In this document: positions 39,131-49,740 of the stretch, in pieces
Layout: every line of letters begins with the position of its first letter
How positions within the stretch are numbered: the stretch's first letter is position 1
Source: Erinaceus europaeus
Lineage: Eukaryota; Chordata; Mammalia; Eulipotyphla; Erinaceidae
Direction of reading: 5' to 3'
Assembly: GCF_950295315.1 (NCBI RefSeq)
Contig: NC_080168.1
Coordinates: 66,411,254-66,475,253 of the forward strand
Length of the DNA: 64,000 nt
Program-made: the position numbers and the translations under genes
The notes under the pieces: generated by a model
The model's input: the letters and a program-made list of their open reading frames with translations, nothing else
What the model was told of the DNA's origin: nothing
The model's database searches: none

Positions 39131-39998
39131 AGACCACCCAAGCGAGTGCCAGCAGTCCTCAGTACTCCCAAGTGCACCATCCCTGACAGGAAGGGGCCAG
39201 CGGCCTTCCCTGACAGTGCTGGGATGTGGGGAGCCAGGTGGGGCTGTGTGGTTACTTTGATGGAGGAGGTAACATGCAGAGCCAGCACCTCACCCAGTAC
39301 GGCCTCCACCTTGGACAACCAGACCATGGAGGGTGTAGCTGGTGGGGCAGGTGTGTGTGTGCAGCATAGGCTCTTCTCGTGCAGTTGATTATAAAGGCAG
39401 AAACCACAATTGCAGCAAGCAAGCTGGTTACAGAAGCTAATAAAGGCAATTATTTTTGGAACCACCTTTGGGGAACCACCAGGCATTTTGCGGAATTCAG
39501 AGAAACCTACACCCTCCACACCCTCTTTCTTAAGGGTACTTCAGGAATACGCTGCTTTAGTTGAGTGAGAATTTTCCTGGGACTTGTAGGGTCACTGGGG
39601 ATGCCAAGATGGCGTTACCAAAGTCAAGTTGTCACAGTTATTATAGTATAGTAGAACAGCAACTTGATATACTCAACCTTTTTCTGTTCATTCTTCTTCT
39701 TCTAGCGTTTGCCCTTCTTCCGTAGCCAGTCAACAGGTCAGGTTGAAACCTGTCAGGAGCTGCTTGTTGCTGGCTTTGAAAGTGACTGGGATCCATGTGG
39801 ATTCAGTCAGCTAGGAAGGATCGTCAGTTTCCCCAATAAATGGGTACTCACGGGATGCACCACGAGAAGGTCGATCCAATGCATCCCATTTCTGTTCATG
39901 ATACAGACAGATGTTCTAGCGTTGAATTTTATCTACAGATGCAGCTGTTGTAACTTTATAGATGTAGAGTACTAGCCTTGATCATATGTTAAAAAAAA
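39131..39998. other. Unassigned DNA
   Basis: ORFs of up to 142 codons (39091-39519 minus) show no domain. Moderately GC-rich near 39130-39350, then AT-rich. A decayed processed pseudogene is possible but I cannot name one. Confidence 0.3.
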
Positions 39999-40006
39999 AA
40001 AACCTA

Positions 40007-40165
40007 GGGGGCACGGGTAGATAGCATGGTTAAGCAAAGAGAGTCTCAAGACTGAGGCTCCAAAGCCCCAGGTGCAACCCCTGCACCACTGTATTGCCAG
40101 TAAGTCAGAGCTGAGCAGTGCTCTGCTATTAAGTAAAAAAAAAAAAAAAAAAAAAAGCAAGCCTA
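40007..40165 (+). repeat. SINE-C
   Basis: GTAGATAGCATGGTTAAGCA, GACTGAGGCTCCAAAGCCCC and CAGAGCTGAGCAGTGCTCTG, then poly-A. Confidence 0.85.
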
Positions 40166-40166
40166 G

Positions 40167-40412
40167 GGGACAAGCAGTGGTGCATCTGGCTAAGTGCTTA
40201 CATTACAGACATTACAGTGCACAAGGATCCAGCCCCAAACCTCTGATACCCCCCCCCACCTGCAGGGGGAAAGCTTCTGGAGTGGTGAAGCAGGGCTGCA
40301 GGTGTCTCTCTGTCTCTTTCCCTCTATCTCCCACACCCCTCTCAATTTCTAACTGTCTCGATCCAATAAATAAAGATAATAGAAACTTATTTAAAAAAAA
40401 AAAAAAAAAAGA
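40167..40412 (+). repeat. SINE-A, short form
   Basis: CAAGCAGTGGTGCATCTGGC, CCACCTGCAGGGGGAAAGCT, CTCAATTTCTAACTGTCTCG and AATAAATAAAGATAATAG. Confidence 0.9.
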
Positions 40413-40821
40413 AAGAAGTCTCAGGGCTGGTGAACAATGCCCTTTTGCCTGTGTTTGTGCTCTGCTGAGTTACTGAGCAAGCCACAGGTCTTGTGATCAG
40501 GAGGCTTTTGTTCTCTTTGAAGAAAATGGCAGGCCCTTGATGTTCTGCTTGGTTAGGTATACATCACAACACCGCACAGGAGAGCCAGGGAGAGCAGAAT
40601 GTGCTGGGAAATGTATGGTGACGGTAAAAGCAGGACATGAAACATGAAGGCAGGGCATGCAGGAAGATGGATGGCAGCTTCAGGGTGCACAGATGCCTTC
40701 TTTGAAGCTAACTCTTGGCATAAGTGATGCTCTTTTCTCCTTCTTTCCTTTCCCACCCTCCCTCTCTCTCCCTTCTCTCTTTCTTTACTTCTTTCGTTCT
40801 CCTTCCTACCTTTCTTTTTTT
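40413..40821. other. Unassigned DNA with CT-rich tract
   Basis: A pyrimidine-rich stretch at about 40735-40830 makes low-complexity ORFs on both strands. No gene is supported. Confidence 0.3.
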
Positions 40822-40980
40822 CTTTTGCCTTTTGGGTTATCACTAGGGCTCAGTGCCTGCACTATGAATCTGTTGCTCCTGGAGGCTATTTTTTAATTTT
40901 ATTGGACAGGAGGGAGAGAAATTGAGAGGGGATGGGGAGCTAGAGAGGGAGAGAGAGGGTGAGATAGTGAGGGAGAAAGC
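40822..40980 (-). repeat. SINE-A, long form, reverse, truncated
   Basis: GGGTTATCACTAGGGCTCAG, CACTATGAATCTGTTGCTCC and GGAGGGAGAGAAATTGAGAG. Confidence 0.8.
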
Positions 40981-40984
40981 GAAC

Positions 40985-41112
40985 TGTCATCATAGCATAA
41001 TGGTTATATAAAGAGACTTTCATGCCTGAGGCTCCAAAATCCTAGGTTCAGTCTCCTGTATTACCATAAGCCAGAGCTGAAAGTAGTGCCCTGGTTTAAA
41101 AAAAAAAAAGTG
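40985..41112 (+). repeat. SINE-C
   Basis: ATCATAGCATAATGGTTATA, CATGCCTGAGGCTCCAAAAT and poly-A. It directly abuts the TATGTG-type microsatellite into which gamma-2 inserted. Confidence 0.85.
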
Positions 41113-41125
41113 TATGTATATGTAT

Positions 41126-41489
41126 TGTTAAAAAGTAAAATTAGAGAAAATGGGCCCCTGGAGGGCCCCCCCCCCCAAGCCATTAAGCCGTTTGTTTGAC
41201 AAGAATCAGTTGAAGAAACATTTCCTGCTGACCAGGCAGAAGGGGAGATAACCAAAAGGTCACAACCCCTACCCCACTTCCTCCTGCTGTTGTTTGGGAC
41301 ATGCCGCTTGTCACTTAGAACCCTTGTCATGAGCCCTATTTAAGCCCAGTAGAAATTGTAATCAGGCTTGAGCACCCAATACAGCTGTGGGTTCTTGGCC
41401 CTAGCCCTATCCTGGGCTAGTAAATAAAGCTCTTTGTCTTTACATCACCCTGGTCTCTTGGTGAATTTCTTGGATTACCGAACCTAACA
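41126..41489 (+). repeat. 5' LTR of gamma-2
   Basis: TGTTAAAAAGTAAAATTAG ... ACCGAACCTAACA. Contains a C-run near 41168, CCCTATTTAAGCCCAG as TATA region, and AATAAAGCTC near 41423. Confidence 0.95.
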
Positions 41490-41491
41490 TT

Positions 41492-41509
41492 TGGGGACTC
41501 GTCCGAGAT
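41492..41509 (+). promoter_or_regulatory. Primer binding site of gamma-2 (tRNA-Pro-like)
   Basis: TGGGGACTCGTCCGAGAT matches the tRNA-Pro site at 16 of 18 positions, two bases after the LTR. Confidence 0.9.
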
Positions 41510-43132
41510 CCTTGGAATTCATCAATAAGACTAGGGTACTGAGCTTTTAATATTAGGAACTCTGGAGGACTAGGGTACCCATGGGGCATTGGATGCCCAG
41601 GGCGCTGGGACACTGGTATAGGCCTAAGTTTTGGGGGTCGGCAAAAGCCTAGGGGGACGCCCTGCATATGGCAGCCGACAGGAAGGTGAAGAAGACGTTC
41701 TCACCTTCCCACTGGCACCCTCAGTGCATTGTAGCTAATAGTCTGACGAGGAATCCAGATAAGCTAAACGGAGGGCCAAAAGGAGCCCGTGAAATCAGTG
41801 CAACCCTGGTTGTGGAATCCTGGGAGAGGTAATGTCTACACATTTTTGGCGAGCCAGCCAGGAGAATTTGTTTGTCTACGCGCGCTTGTCTGTTCATTAG
41901 CCCGTCTGTGTTTCTGTGTTTTTTGTGTCCCTGTGTCTTTTTGGTCAATATTAGAAAATTATCTCAGAGCGACGGGACCAGATTTGGTTCCAGCCTGAAT
42001 TTACCAGCTGAATTTTGCCTTGTCTTTGTCTCTCTATTAAGCCTGAGTAGCCAAAGCATGTCCTCAGGCTGGCCCAGGCAGGACCCTGAGGGTGCCACCC
42101 CACCCACACAGGAGTCCGGTAGGCTGGTTGCAGATGGGGTCGGGAGCCAGGTCAGGCCACAGCTCTAGCGCAGGGGTAACACTCCATCTGGCCTCGGTGC
42201 AGCTGTCACCTGGGACGGGCCTGTGGGTGTGGACGGGTGCTAGTGCTAGCGTGCGTGTGGCTTTACCCACTCCAGTGAAGGTGTGTAGAAGGGGGGTGGC
42301 TGCCCAGTTGAACCAGGCCCCAGCAGCCTTCTGGCCATCTGTCTGTCAGTCTATCCAGTTCTCTCCCCACCCGCTGTTTGGGTCGCAGCCACAGGGGCAC
42401 AACCGGCCGGCTCGCGAGCTCCCCAACATTTAAAGCTTTCTGACCACTCATAGCAGCTGAGTTTCCCTGTTGTCTGTTATCCTAATCATTGTTGTCCTAG
42501 ATATTCTCGTTGCTCTCCTCTTCCATTAGGGTTTGGTTTCTGATACTCCCCAGCTGGGAGAACAGGCTCCTGTAATTTTAGCTTTTCTCTTTGGAGTACC
42601 TAATTCCTGGCCTTTTGCTGTTTTGGTGGACCTGGCCTGATCCTCAGCACTGATGGACAAGTTATGTTTTGTGGGTGAGTGTTTCAAATGACTGAATTCT
42701 TTGGTGTGTGACCCATTTTGGAGGGATCTTGTTCAGGGTAACTCTTAAGATGGGCACAGCAAGAGTTTTTGTAAAGATGAGCTGACTGGAGATGTTCGGA
42801 AACAGTCCTTGGGCCTCCTGGGCTTCTCGTGGAGAGAAGCAGAAGGAATTTGTTTCTTCCTCCTTGTTTTTTCTAGGGCTAGTTAAAGTTGTCCTAGGAG
42901 CTGTAGGTCAAAAGAAAAATCTTGGTGTATAAATGTGAGATGTTTCATCTTGAAAACTGTGTGAGTGCAGATCTGAATTTGTGTTCGACCAGATATGTTG
43001 CTAAGATGTGTCTGTGCTGGTTAAAAGCTGTTATTCTCCCCTAAGCAATCAGCCCCAGGTATCTAAATGATAAAAAGGCGACTATGATATGTCTTGATAA
43101 TAAAAGTTTTCTCCTCTTGTGTGTTATAGACT
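41510..43132 (+). other. gamma-2 leader and unresolved interior
   Basis: No gag frame is readable where gag should start. 42070-42430 is GC-rich. Near 43090-43132 the sequence GATATGTCTTGATAATAAAA and following bases resemble the NA interior around 37480. The beta-2 LTR begins at 43133. Confidence 0.5.
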
Positions 43133-43480
43133 TGTTGTTGCGGCGGTCTGGTGTCGGGCTGCACCGCGGAGAAGAGAGCGGACGTCCAGAGCAAAGGGGT
43201 ACACAAATCTTTATTATAGGATAGGGGGGAGGTTTGGTTCAGACCACGTGGAGCCAGCCAGCAATGGCCGACCACGGGGGGAGAGCAGGGAGCAAGACCT
43301 CAGAGAGGGAGAGCCAAGAGCCCAGAGAGAGAGAGGGGAGGGGTGAGAGGGCTTTTTATTGGGCGACAACCAGGGGTGACGTGTAGGGCCAGGATTGGTT
43401 GAAAGGGGGCACTCTAGGATTTAGCGGGGCATAGAAAAACCTGGGGGTGGAGCCTGCATCAGAATAAGTCCTCAGCAACA
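43133..43480 (-). repeat. 3' LTR of beta-2
   Basis: 348 bp: TGTTGTTGCGGCGGTCTGG ... CTCAGCAACA. It shares GCAGAGAAGAGAG-, GTCCAGAGC- and ACAAATCTTTATT-type blocks with the beta-1 LTR but is a distinct subfamily without the U3 duplication. Confidence 0.85.
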
Positions 43481-43989
43481 TCTCCTCCTATCCCTTTATA
43501 TCTAAATGGACACAGTAAAGAAAAATGGAGCAGGCTTAAATGTTTTAGAGGAATGCCATGCTCAGGTGGGAAGATGTAGGACTTTTTGTGGAGGAGGGAA
43601 GGCTTAAATGGCTGCAACCTTGTGAGATTTATGCGTCCTCCTGTGCTCAACCCCTCTTTAGAGAGAGAGACTTACCTGGAGAGACTCATCTCATAGGTTT
43701 AAGTGCAGCCTGCTCAACCATCTCTTCACAATATCTCTACATCTTTTCTATCTTTCTATCTAGTAATTGCATAAGATGTACAAAGTCTATAAAAGACTAT
43801 CATGGGGCAGAAACCTTTTGGGCATAAGCCTAAATGATTATAACAAAATAGGAAGGGACAAGTAGGGGAGAAGTAAAAGCCAGTGTGGTGTGAAGGGAAG
43901 GATTGGTGTGTAAAGGAACATTCCCTGTTTGGGTGGGGAAAGGGGCAAGGGTACATAATGAGGGGGAGGCGGGAGGCATGACCCACCAA

Positions 43990-44490
43990 ACAGAGGGGCT
44001 ATTTGGCATTGTATAGTCCTCAAGGCAACAGTCTGTAAAGTCTATGAATTACTCAGGATCAGTCTATGAAAAACCAGCAGCGTGAAGGGAAATAAGCTGC
44101 TTCAAAATTGTGTAAAATGTATATAGGGTATGTCAGAAAGTCCGATACAAGTCTCAGTCCGAAGTAGATGGCTAGGGGAAGAATTGGCAGGGGATGCAAC
44201 GCTGCATGAGGGAGGTCAGCCGCTGGAATGTTGCTCTTTTGTAGATAGCTAGCTGGAACTGCCAACACGTAACAAGCAGGTCAGAAGCAGGAACGGTAAC
44301 CAGGCATGAAGAAAGTTCTGTCCTTGGAGTTTGTGTATCAGGTTCTTCAGATCGCGTTGAGTGACATCTAGGGCTTCGGGGGGTGTGCCACAGTAGTCGT
44401 GCCATCTAGTGAGTGACATCAGGGTGTGCAGGGGTTCAGATGTTTTTTTCCGGGATTCCTGTGAAAGAAACACAAACAATCTGCTTCTCG
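43990..44490 (-). pseudogene. beta-2 3' region, homologue of beta-1 21058-21640
   Basis: Minus-strand ORFs 44059-44268, 44172-44405 and 44249-44479 align with those of beta-1 ('FPSRCWFFID', 'GTPPEALDVTQRDLKNLI'). In beta-2 the stop seen in the second beta-1 frame is a Gln codon. Function is unknown. Confidence 0.45.
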
Positions 44491-45271
44491 TGGTTAATTT
44501 GAACTTGTAACAAGTTATAGGTTTATTATAGTTGAAACCTCGATGATTATAATTGGTTTAGAATCTCTTTATGATTTTATTTAAAGGTCATCTAATGTGA
44601 CCTCCTGTAGCAGCCTCTACCGCAGGATCTTGAGATCAATTTTAGCTAAAATATGTATTTTAAACAGACTCAAATTGCTTAGAGAGTTAACGCATATTCG
44701 TGACAATGATTTTAACGTTTACAGTGCCAGATTGATGCCAGATCTGTTGTGGATTAATTTCCACAAGATAGTTTACAGGGCACCTTTGGGGGCCCTTCAA
44801 AGGTGTCCTGTATATAAAATTTATATAGTTTGGTTTTGGGAATGAATAGTCATGTTGAACATTTAGACTTTTACCTAAATAGTAAGTTACCTTAACAATT
44901 AATTTTTACCTTGTCTGGTAAAAGTGTAGCTGTAGGGTTACACTTCTGACCGTTAAGTTAGTGTTACCAAACTTGAGACATACCCATAAACATTTAGTTA
45001 TAACAAACTGGAGGAAAAAGAACTTTTGTTATAAAAACACATTATTTAAAAACAAATTTAAATCTGTCATTAGTCACACAGTTTAAGACTAAACACTTAC
45101 ATATATACCAAAACTATATATAAAATTCAAAAGAGGGAGAAAGAAAAAAATTTTTGGAATGTTTCTGGACGTCTCCAGAAACTTTGGCTGCGTCCAGCAT
45201 ATTTATATAAAGCCAATTACCTTTTAGAGTACTCCAAGCAGATGGGTCATGCAAAAAAAAAATTTTTTTTG
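44491..45271 (-). other. AT-rich post-env segment of beta-2
   Basis: No coding frame. 44880-45090 aligns in order with the AT-rich interior of NA-2 near 50630-50860, for example ATTTTTACC, TTACCAAACTT, CATAAACAT and AATTTAAATCTGT. This links the NA family to the beta lineage. Confidence 0.6.
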
Positions 45272-45481
45272 TCATTTAACACACTCACTCACAAAAACAA
45301 CTGGCCAGTTATAACATAAGAAATACAGGGAAAGGGTAGGAGAGAGGTCTCTGTGAGCCAGATTTTGCAGGTTCTGCCATGTTGTATTACGGGTCCTGGG
45401 ATGTATCCTGCATCTGGTCCTCTTGTAGTATTTCTTGTTCTTCAGGAATAACAGCGCCATCCTGCGGGTATTGTCGGACAT
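45272..45481 (-). pseudogene. env: env 5' remnant of beta-2
   Basis: 69 codons from MSDNTRR, overlapping the end of integrase in another frame, with a hydrophobic end (LSLYFLCYNWPVVFV) like a signal or anchor. It stops before any surface domain. Counterpart of 24040-24234. Confidence 0.6.
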
Positions 45482-46935
45482 GGCGGGCAGGAACCCAGAC
45501 AGGTTTAGAGAAATTTTGAGGGAAAATGCATGCGAAACCCCTTCCCATGGTCAATAATGGGTCAGGCCCTTTCCAAACTTTATCGAGTGGGTCTCTCCAT
45601 TTGACCTTAATAGATGGGAGGGTAGATGGTGTTTGCCAGTGAAGAATAATAGGGGGTAAGGCCGAGTTATTGTAAATATTAAAGAGATTTAACGTAGTTA
45701 AGGCTTTTGCTAGCTGGATATTGGGGGGATATGTTCCTCCTTTATCTTTATTTAGTTGAGCCTTCAGAGTTTGATGGGCCCTCTCGACAATGCCTTGTCC
45801 CTGTGGATTGTAGGGAATGCCCATGGTATGAGTAATATTCCAGAGGGAACAAAAATCTTTAAATTGTTTGCTTGTAAACATAGGTGCATTGTCTGTTTTC
45901 AAAAATAATGGGACCCCCATAACGGCAAAACAAGAGAGCATATGGCTTACAAGCTTTTTCGCACTTTCTCCTGTCTGAGCTGTAGCCCACATAAATTTAG
46001 AAAAGGTATCAATTGAGACAAACACATATTTTTGTTTGTCAAAGTTTGGTATGTGGGTGACATCAATTTGCCAAATAGCATTAGCTTTTAAACCTCGGGG
46101 GTTAACCCCAAGGGTCTGGATAGCAGGTGTCTTTATGAGACTTGCACAAGAAGAGCATGTAGCAAGGATATGTTTTAACTGTGGTACAGGAACATCAGGG
46201 AATCGAGCTTGAAGGCCTTTAAGATTAACATGGGTTAGAGAGTGAAAATTAGCAGGATCAGAGACAGAGACTGGGAAAGTTCCTGTGGAGGCAAGGCGGT
46301 CAACTGAGGCATTCCCTTCAGACAGGGAACCAGGAAGAGGGCTGTGGGAACGAAGGTGTTGAATATACAGTGGTTGGGTTCGAGAACAGAGCATAGAGGC
46401 GATTTGAATCAAGAGAGGGGAAAGTGGGTTGTCATTAATTTTCACATAAGAACGAGCAAGCCATGGAAGTAAGTTAACAGTATACACACTGTCAGAAAAA
46501 AGGTTGAAGGATTCTGGTACAGCTTTTAGTGCAAGAAAAACAGCATAAAGTTCTTTGTACTGAGGGGAATTCTCAGGAAGCTCAGTAAAGAGAGGTTTAG
46601 GAGATTGTTTGTCTGGGTAATATATAAGGGCAGCAGCTCCCCTTTTTCCGCCATCAGTAAAGATTGTAGGAGCAAAGGGAATGGGATCCCGAGAGAAAAG
46701 TTTAGGTGCTAGTAGAGGCAGAAGAGGTAAAGAAGCTATCAATTTATTAGAAGGAAAATGGTTATCTATTTGTCCTGGAAACCCCACGAAGCTTATGGCA
46801 AAGCGGGAATGATGGCGCATAAGCCACTCTGTATCTGTGAGAGAAAAGGGCAGAATGATTAAATCCGGTTCTTTCCCTAAGACCTGCACAGACCTATTTC
46901 TCCCTTGGCGAACCATGAATGCTAACGCATCTATC
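45387..46935 (-). CDS. pol: beta-2 RNase H and integrase, long open frame
   Basis: About 516 consecutive open codons. RNase H: 'IFTDGGKRGAAAL', 'YKELYAV', 'LFSDSVYTV', 'EGNASVDRLAS'. Integrase: an HHCC domain ending 'CSSC', core 'QIDVTHIPNFDKQKYVFVSI', second Asp in 'LKTDNAPMF', and Glu in 'GQGIVERAHQTLKAQL', so all three catalytic acids are present. The C-terminal 'KPVWVPARHVRQYPQ' is betaretroviral. It lacks its own start: the ORF continues for about 70 codons of antisense NA-3 sequence to 47144. Expression is unlikely. Confidence 0.85.
46930..46935. other. Rearrangement junction beta-2 / NA-3
   Basis: TCTATC is common to the expected continuations: beta-1 reads GCGTCTATCTCAGTG here and NA-1 reads GTTCTATCATGGCC. 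The junction reads GCATCTATCATGGTC. The partners meet in opposite orientations. Confidence 0.8.
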
Positions 46936-48352
46936 ATGGTCACCACCCCTGTGCACCTCGGCCCGCGACTTTTACAATGCTGGCCTGCCCGCCCTCTTGC
47001 TATGAATTCTGGAATGATCCCAGACCTCCTGGACCCCTGGGCTCCCTGCCGAAACTGGGCACACGAGATCTCCAGCCACCGGTCTGGTCTGAAGGCAGAC
47101 AAGCTAGAGTACGCAGAGATTTGTGCAGAGATCACAACCTGCAATTCCTAGAAGTGGAGCTGCGCGGGAAGCCACCTCCGGATGGTGAACCCCCCCCAAC
47201 AACTAAGACAGTACATATCTAAATTCGTGTTTGAAATGACATGTCTTCGTAACAAAGGTTTCTCCCCTAGTGTATTAATGACCATGTTTATGTATATGTT
47301 TAAAGTTTGGTAAACAGTAACTTTAAGGCTAAATTCTTACTAGACAAAGTTAAATGAAAAAGGTTTTCAACGTAATTCTCATAAAGATAAAATTAACTTA
47401 CATTTAAAGTCTGAGGTAAAAATTAGTTAACAATCAATATATTTTAACTAAGTCGGTCTAAACAAAAGGTTAAATAGACTTGTTGATATGTAAAACTCTT
47501 AATTACCTTCTCTATTAGAAATGGTAGATTGCACAATGGCTATGCTAATTATTCTCATGCCTGAGGTTTCCTTTCCTGAGTACAACATGACTCCATCTTG
47601 AATGGGTGTAACAAAATGTTAAAAGACGTTGTTGATATGTAAAAGTCTCAAATTCCTTCTCTATTAGAAATATGCTAATAACAAGTTTTGTTTCATAGTA
47701 AGTAAATTGCAGCCAGTTGCCTTTGGGACTCTAGGCCGTTCCCCGCCCCCATGCAAATGCCTGTCGAGGCAAGTAGCCCCCCAGAGGCAAGAAATTTTTT
47801 TTAAGCTGATAAAGTTTAGCCCACAGAGGCAGAAATGGCCCCCTCAGGCCTTCCCTTGGCAACACACTGGTTCTTGTTACTTGCTTACATGTTTCTCCAT
47901 GTTTGTGCCAGTTTCTTTTTTAAAAATGCCTGTATGATATATGTTTCTGTTCACCCCACACCCTTGATACTGTAGTCATTTAGTTAAAAAAAAAGGGGGG
48001 GATTGTTGTATTCTTTACATTGGGTTGTTCTAGATCTCCCCCGCCAAGAGAATTGGATCAGTCCAGTTAGTTTTCGTGGGCCCGCTTGGCCCCACCCCTA
48101 GGAACGCTGCCAGAGTTCCAGGGTTCCTGAGTGCCAGAGTTCCAGAGTTGGAGAGTTTCGGAGTTGGAGAGTGTGCTTGCGCCGCCGCAAAGAGACAGCA
48201 GAGTTCTGTTTGGTGATTAGTTTGTCTTAGTTTATGAATCGTTGTTCCTGAATAAAGAAATACAGCTTCCCTGCCCAGTCGTTGTCTCTGTGTCTCTGTT
48301 ACCCGCCCGTGAAGCTAGCCCGGCCCGCTGGAGCCTCCGAATTTGAACAACA
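46936..48352 (+). mobile_element. NA-3: 3' part of an NA-family element
   Basis: Homologous to NA-1 from about 37172 to 38607: the tail of the ORF (46977-47222 still open), the AT-rich region, PPT (47987-48003) and one LTR (48004-48352). The 5' LTR, PBS and ORF start are absent. The right end abuts L1 sequence starting GATCTTCTCC. Confidence 0.9.
48004..48352 (+). repeat. LTR of NA-3
   Basis: 349 bp, TGTTGTATTCTTTACATTGG ... ATTTGAACAACA. It has a shorter GAGTTCC array than NA-1. Confidence 0.9.
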
Positions 48353-49740
48353 GATCTTCTCCCATTCTGTGAGGGGTCTCTTGGTTTGGGTAGTGGTTTC
48401 TTTTGCTGTGAAGAAGCTTTTTAATTTGATGTACTCCCACAGGTTTATACTTGCCTTAGTCTTCTTCGTAATTGGATTTGTTTCATTGAAAATGTCTTTA
48501 AAATTTATGCAGAAAAAAGTTCTGCCAATATTTTCCTCTAAGTATTTGATAGTTTGTGGTCTAACATCCAAGTCCTTGATCCACTTGGAATTTACTTTTG
48601 TATTCGGTGAAATACAGTGATTCAGTTTCATTCTTCTGCATGTTTCAACCCATTGTTTCCAACACCATTTGTTGAAGAGACTCTGCTTTCCCCATGTAAT
48701 AGTCTGGGCCCCTTTGTCAAAGATTAGATGTCCATACATGTGGGACCTCATTTCTGGGCTCTCAATTCTACTCCACTGGTCAGTGTGTCTATTCATGTTC
48801 CAGTACCAAGCAGTTTTGATGACAATGGCCCTATAATACAGTTTGAGATCTGGGAGTGTGATGCCTCCAGTTCTGTTTTTTTTTTTCTCAAGATTGTTTT
48901 GTCAATTCTAGATCTTTTCTGGTTCCAGATAAACATTTGTAGCATTTTTTCTATTCTCCTAAAAAATGTGCTTGGGATCTTGATGGGGATAGCATTAAAT
49001 TTGTAGATGGCTCTGGGTAATATATTCATTTTGATGATGTTAATTCTTCCAACCCATGAACATGGAATATCTTTCCACTTCTTTGTGTCTTTTTCAATTT
49101 CTTTGAGTAGTTACTCATAATTTTCAGTATACAAGTCTTTCACTTCTTTAGTTAGGTTTACTCCTAGATATTTTATTGTTTTTGTTGCTATAGTAAAAGG
49201 AATTCATTCCTGGATTTCAATTTCTTCTAACTTAGTGGTTGCATAGAGGAATGTCATTGACTTTTGAATGTTAATTTTGTAGCCTGACACCTTACTGTAT
49301 TGCCTGATGATTTCCAAAAGCTTCTTGCTGGATTCCTTAGGTTTTTCCATGTATACTATCATGTCATCTGCAAATAAGGAGAGTTTGACTTCTTCTCTTC
49401 TAATCTGTATGCCTTTAATTCCTTGCTCCTGCCTGATTGCTATGGCAAGAATTTCCAACACTATGTTGAATAGTAATGGTGATAGTGGGAAGCCTGGTCT
49501 AACCTGATCTGAGGGGAAATGCTTCCAGTTTTTCACCATTGATTATGATGTTGGCTGTAGGTTTGCTATATATAGACTCCACTACTTTCAGGAATTTTCC
49601 ATCTATTCCCCTTTTTTGTAGTGTTTTGATCATAAAGGGATGTTGTATTTTGTCAAAGGCTTTCTCTGCATCTATTGATATGACCATGTGGTTTTTGGTC
49701 TTGCTTTTGTTGATGTGGTGGATCACATTGATTGATTTAC

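Larger units (their letters stand above)
43133..46935 (-). mobile_element. beta-2: 3' half of a betaretrovirus-like provirus
   Basis: 3' LTR 43133-43480, PPT (sense AAAGGGATAGGAGGAGA at about 43481-43497), a 3' region homologous to beta-1 21060-21550, an AT-rich segment, env start, integrase and RNase H. It ends abruptly within RNase H-connection sequence at 46935, joined to NA-3. RT, protease, gag and 5' LTR are missing. Confidence 0.9.

Noticed and set aside
39091..39519. 142-codon minus-strand ORF, candidate processed pseudogene
   Set aside because: No recognisable domain, no poly-A tract or target duplication at its ends. I could not name a parent gene.
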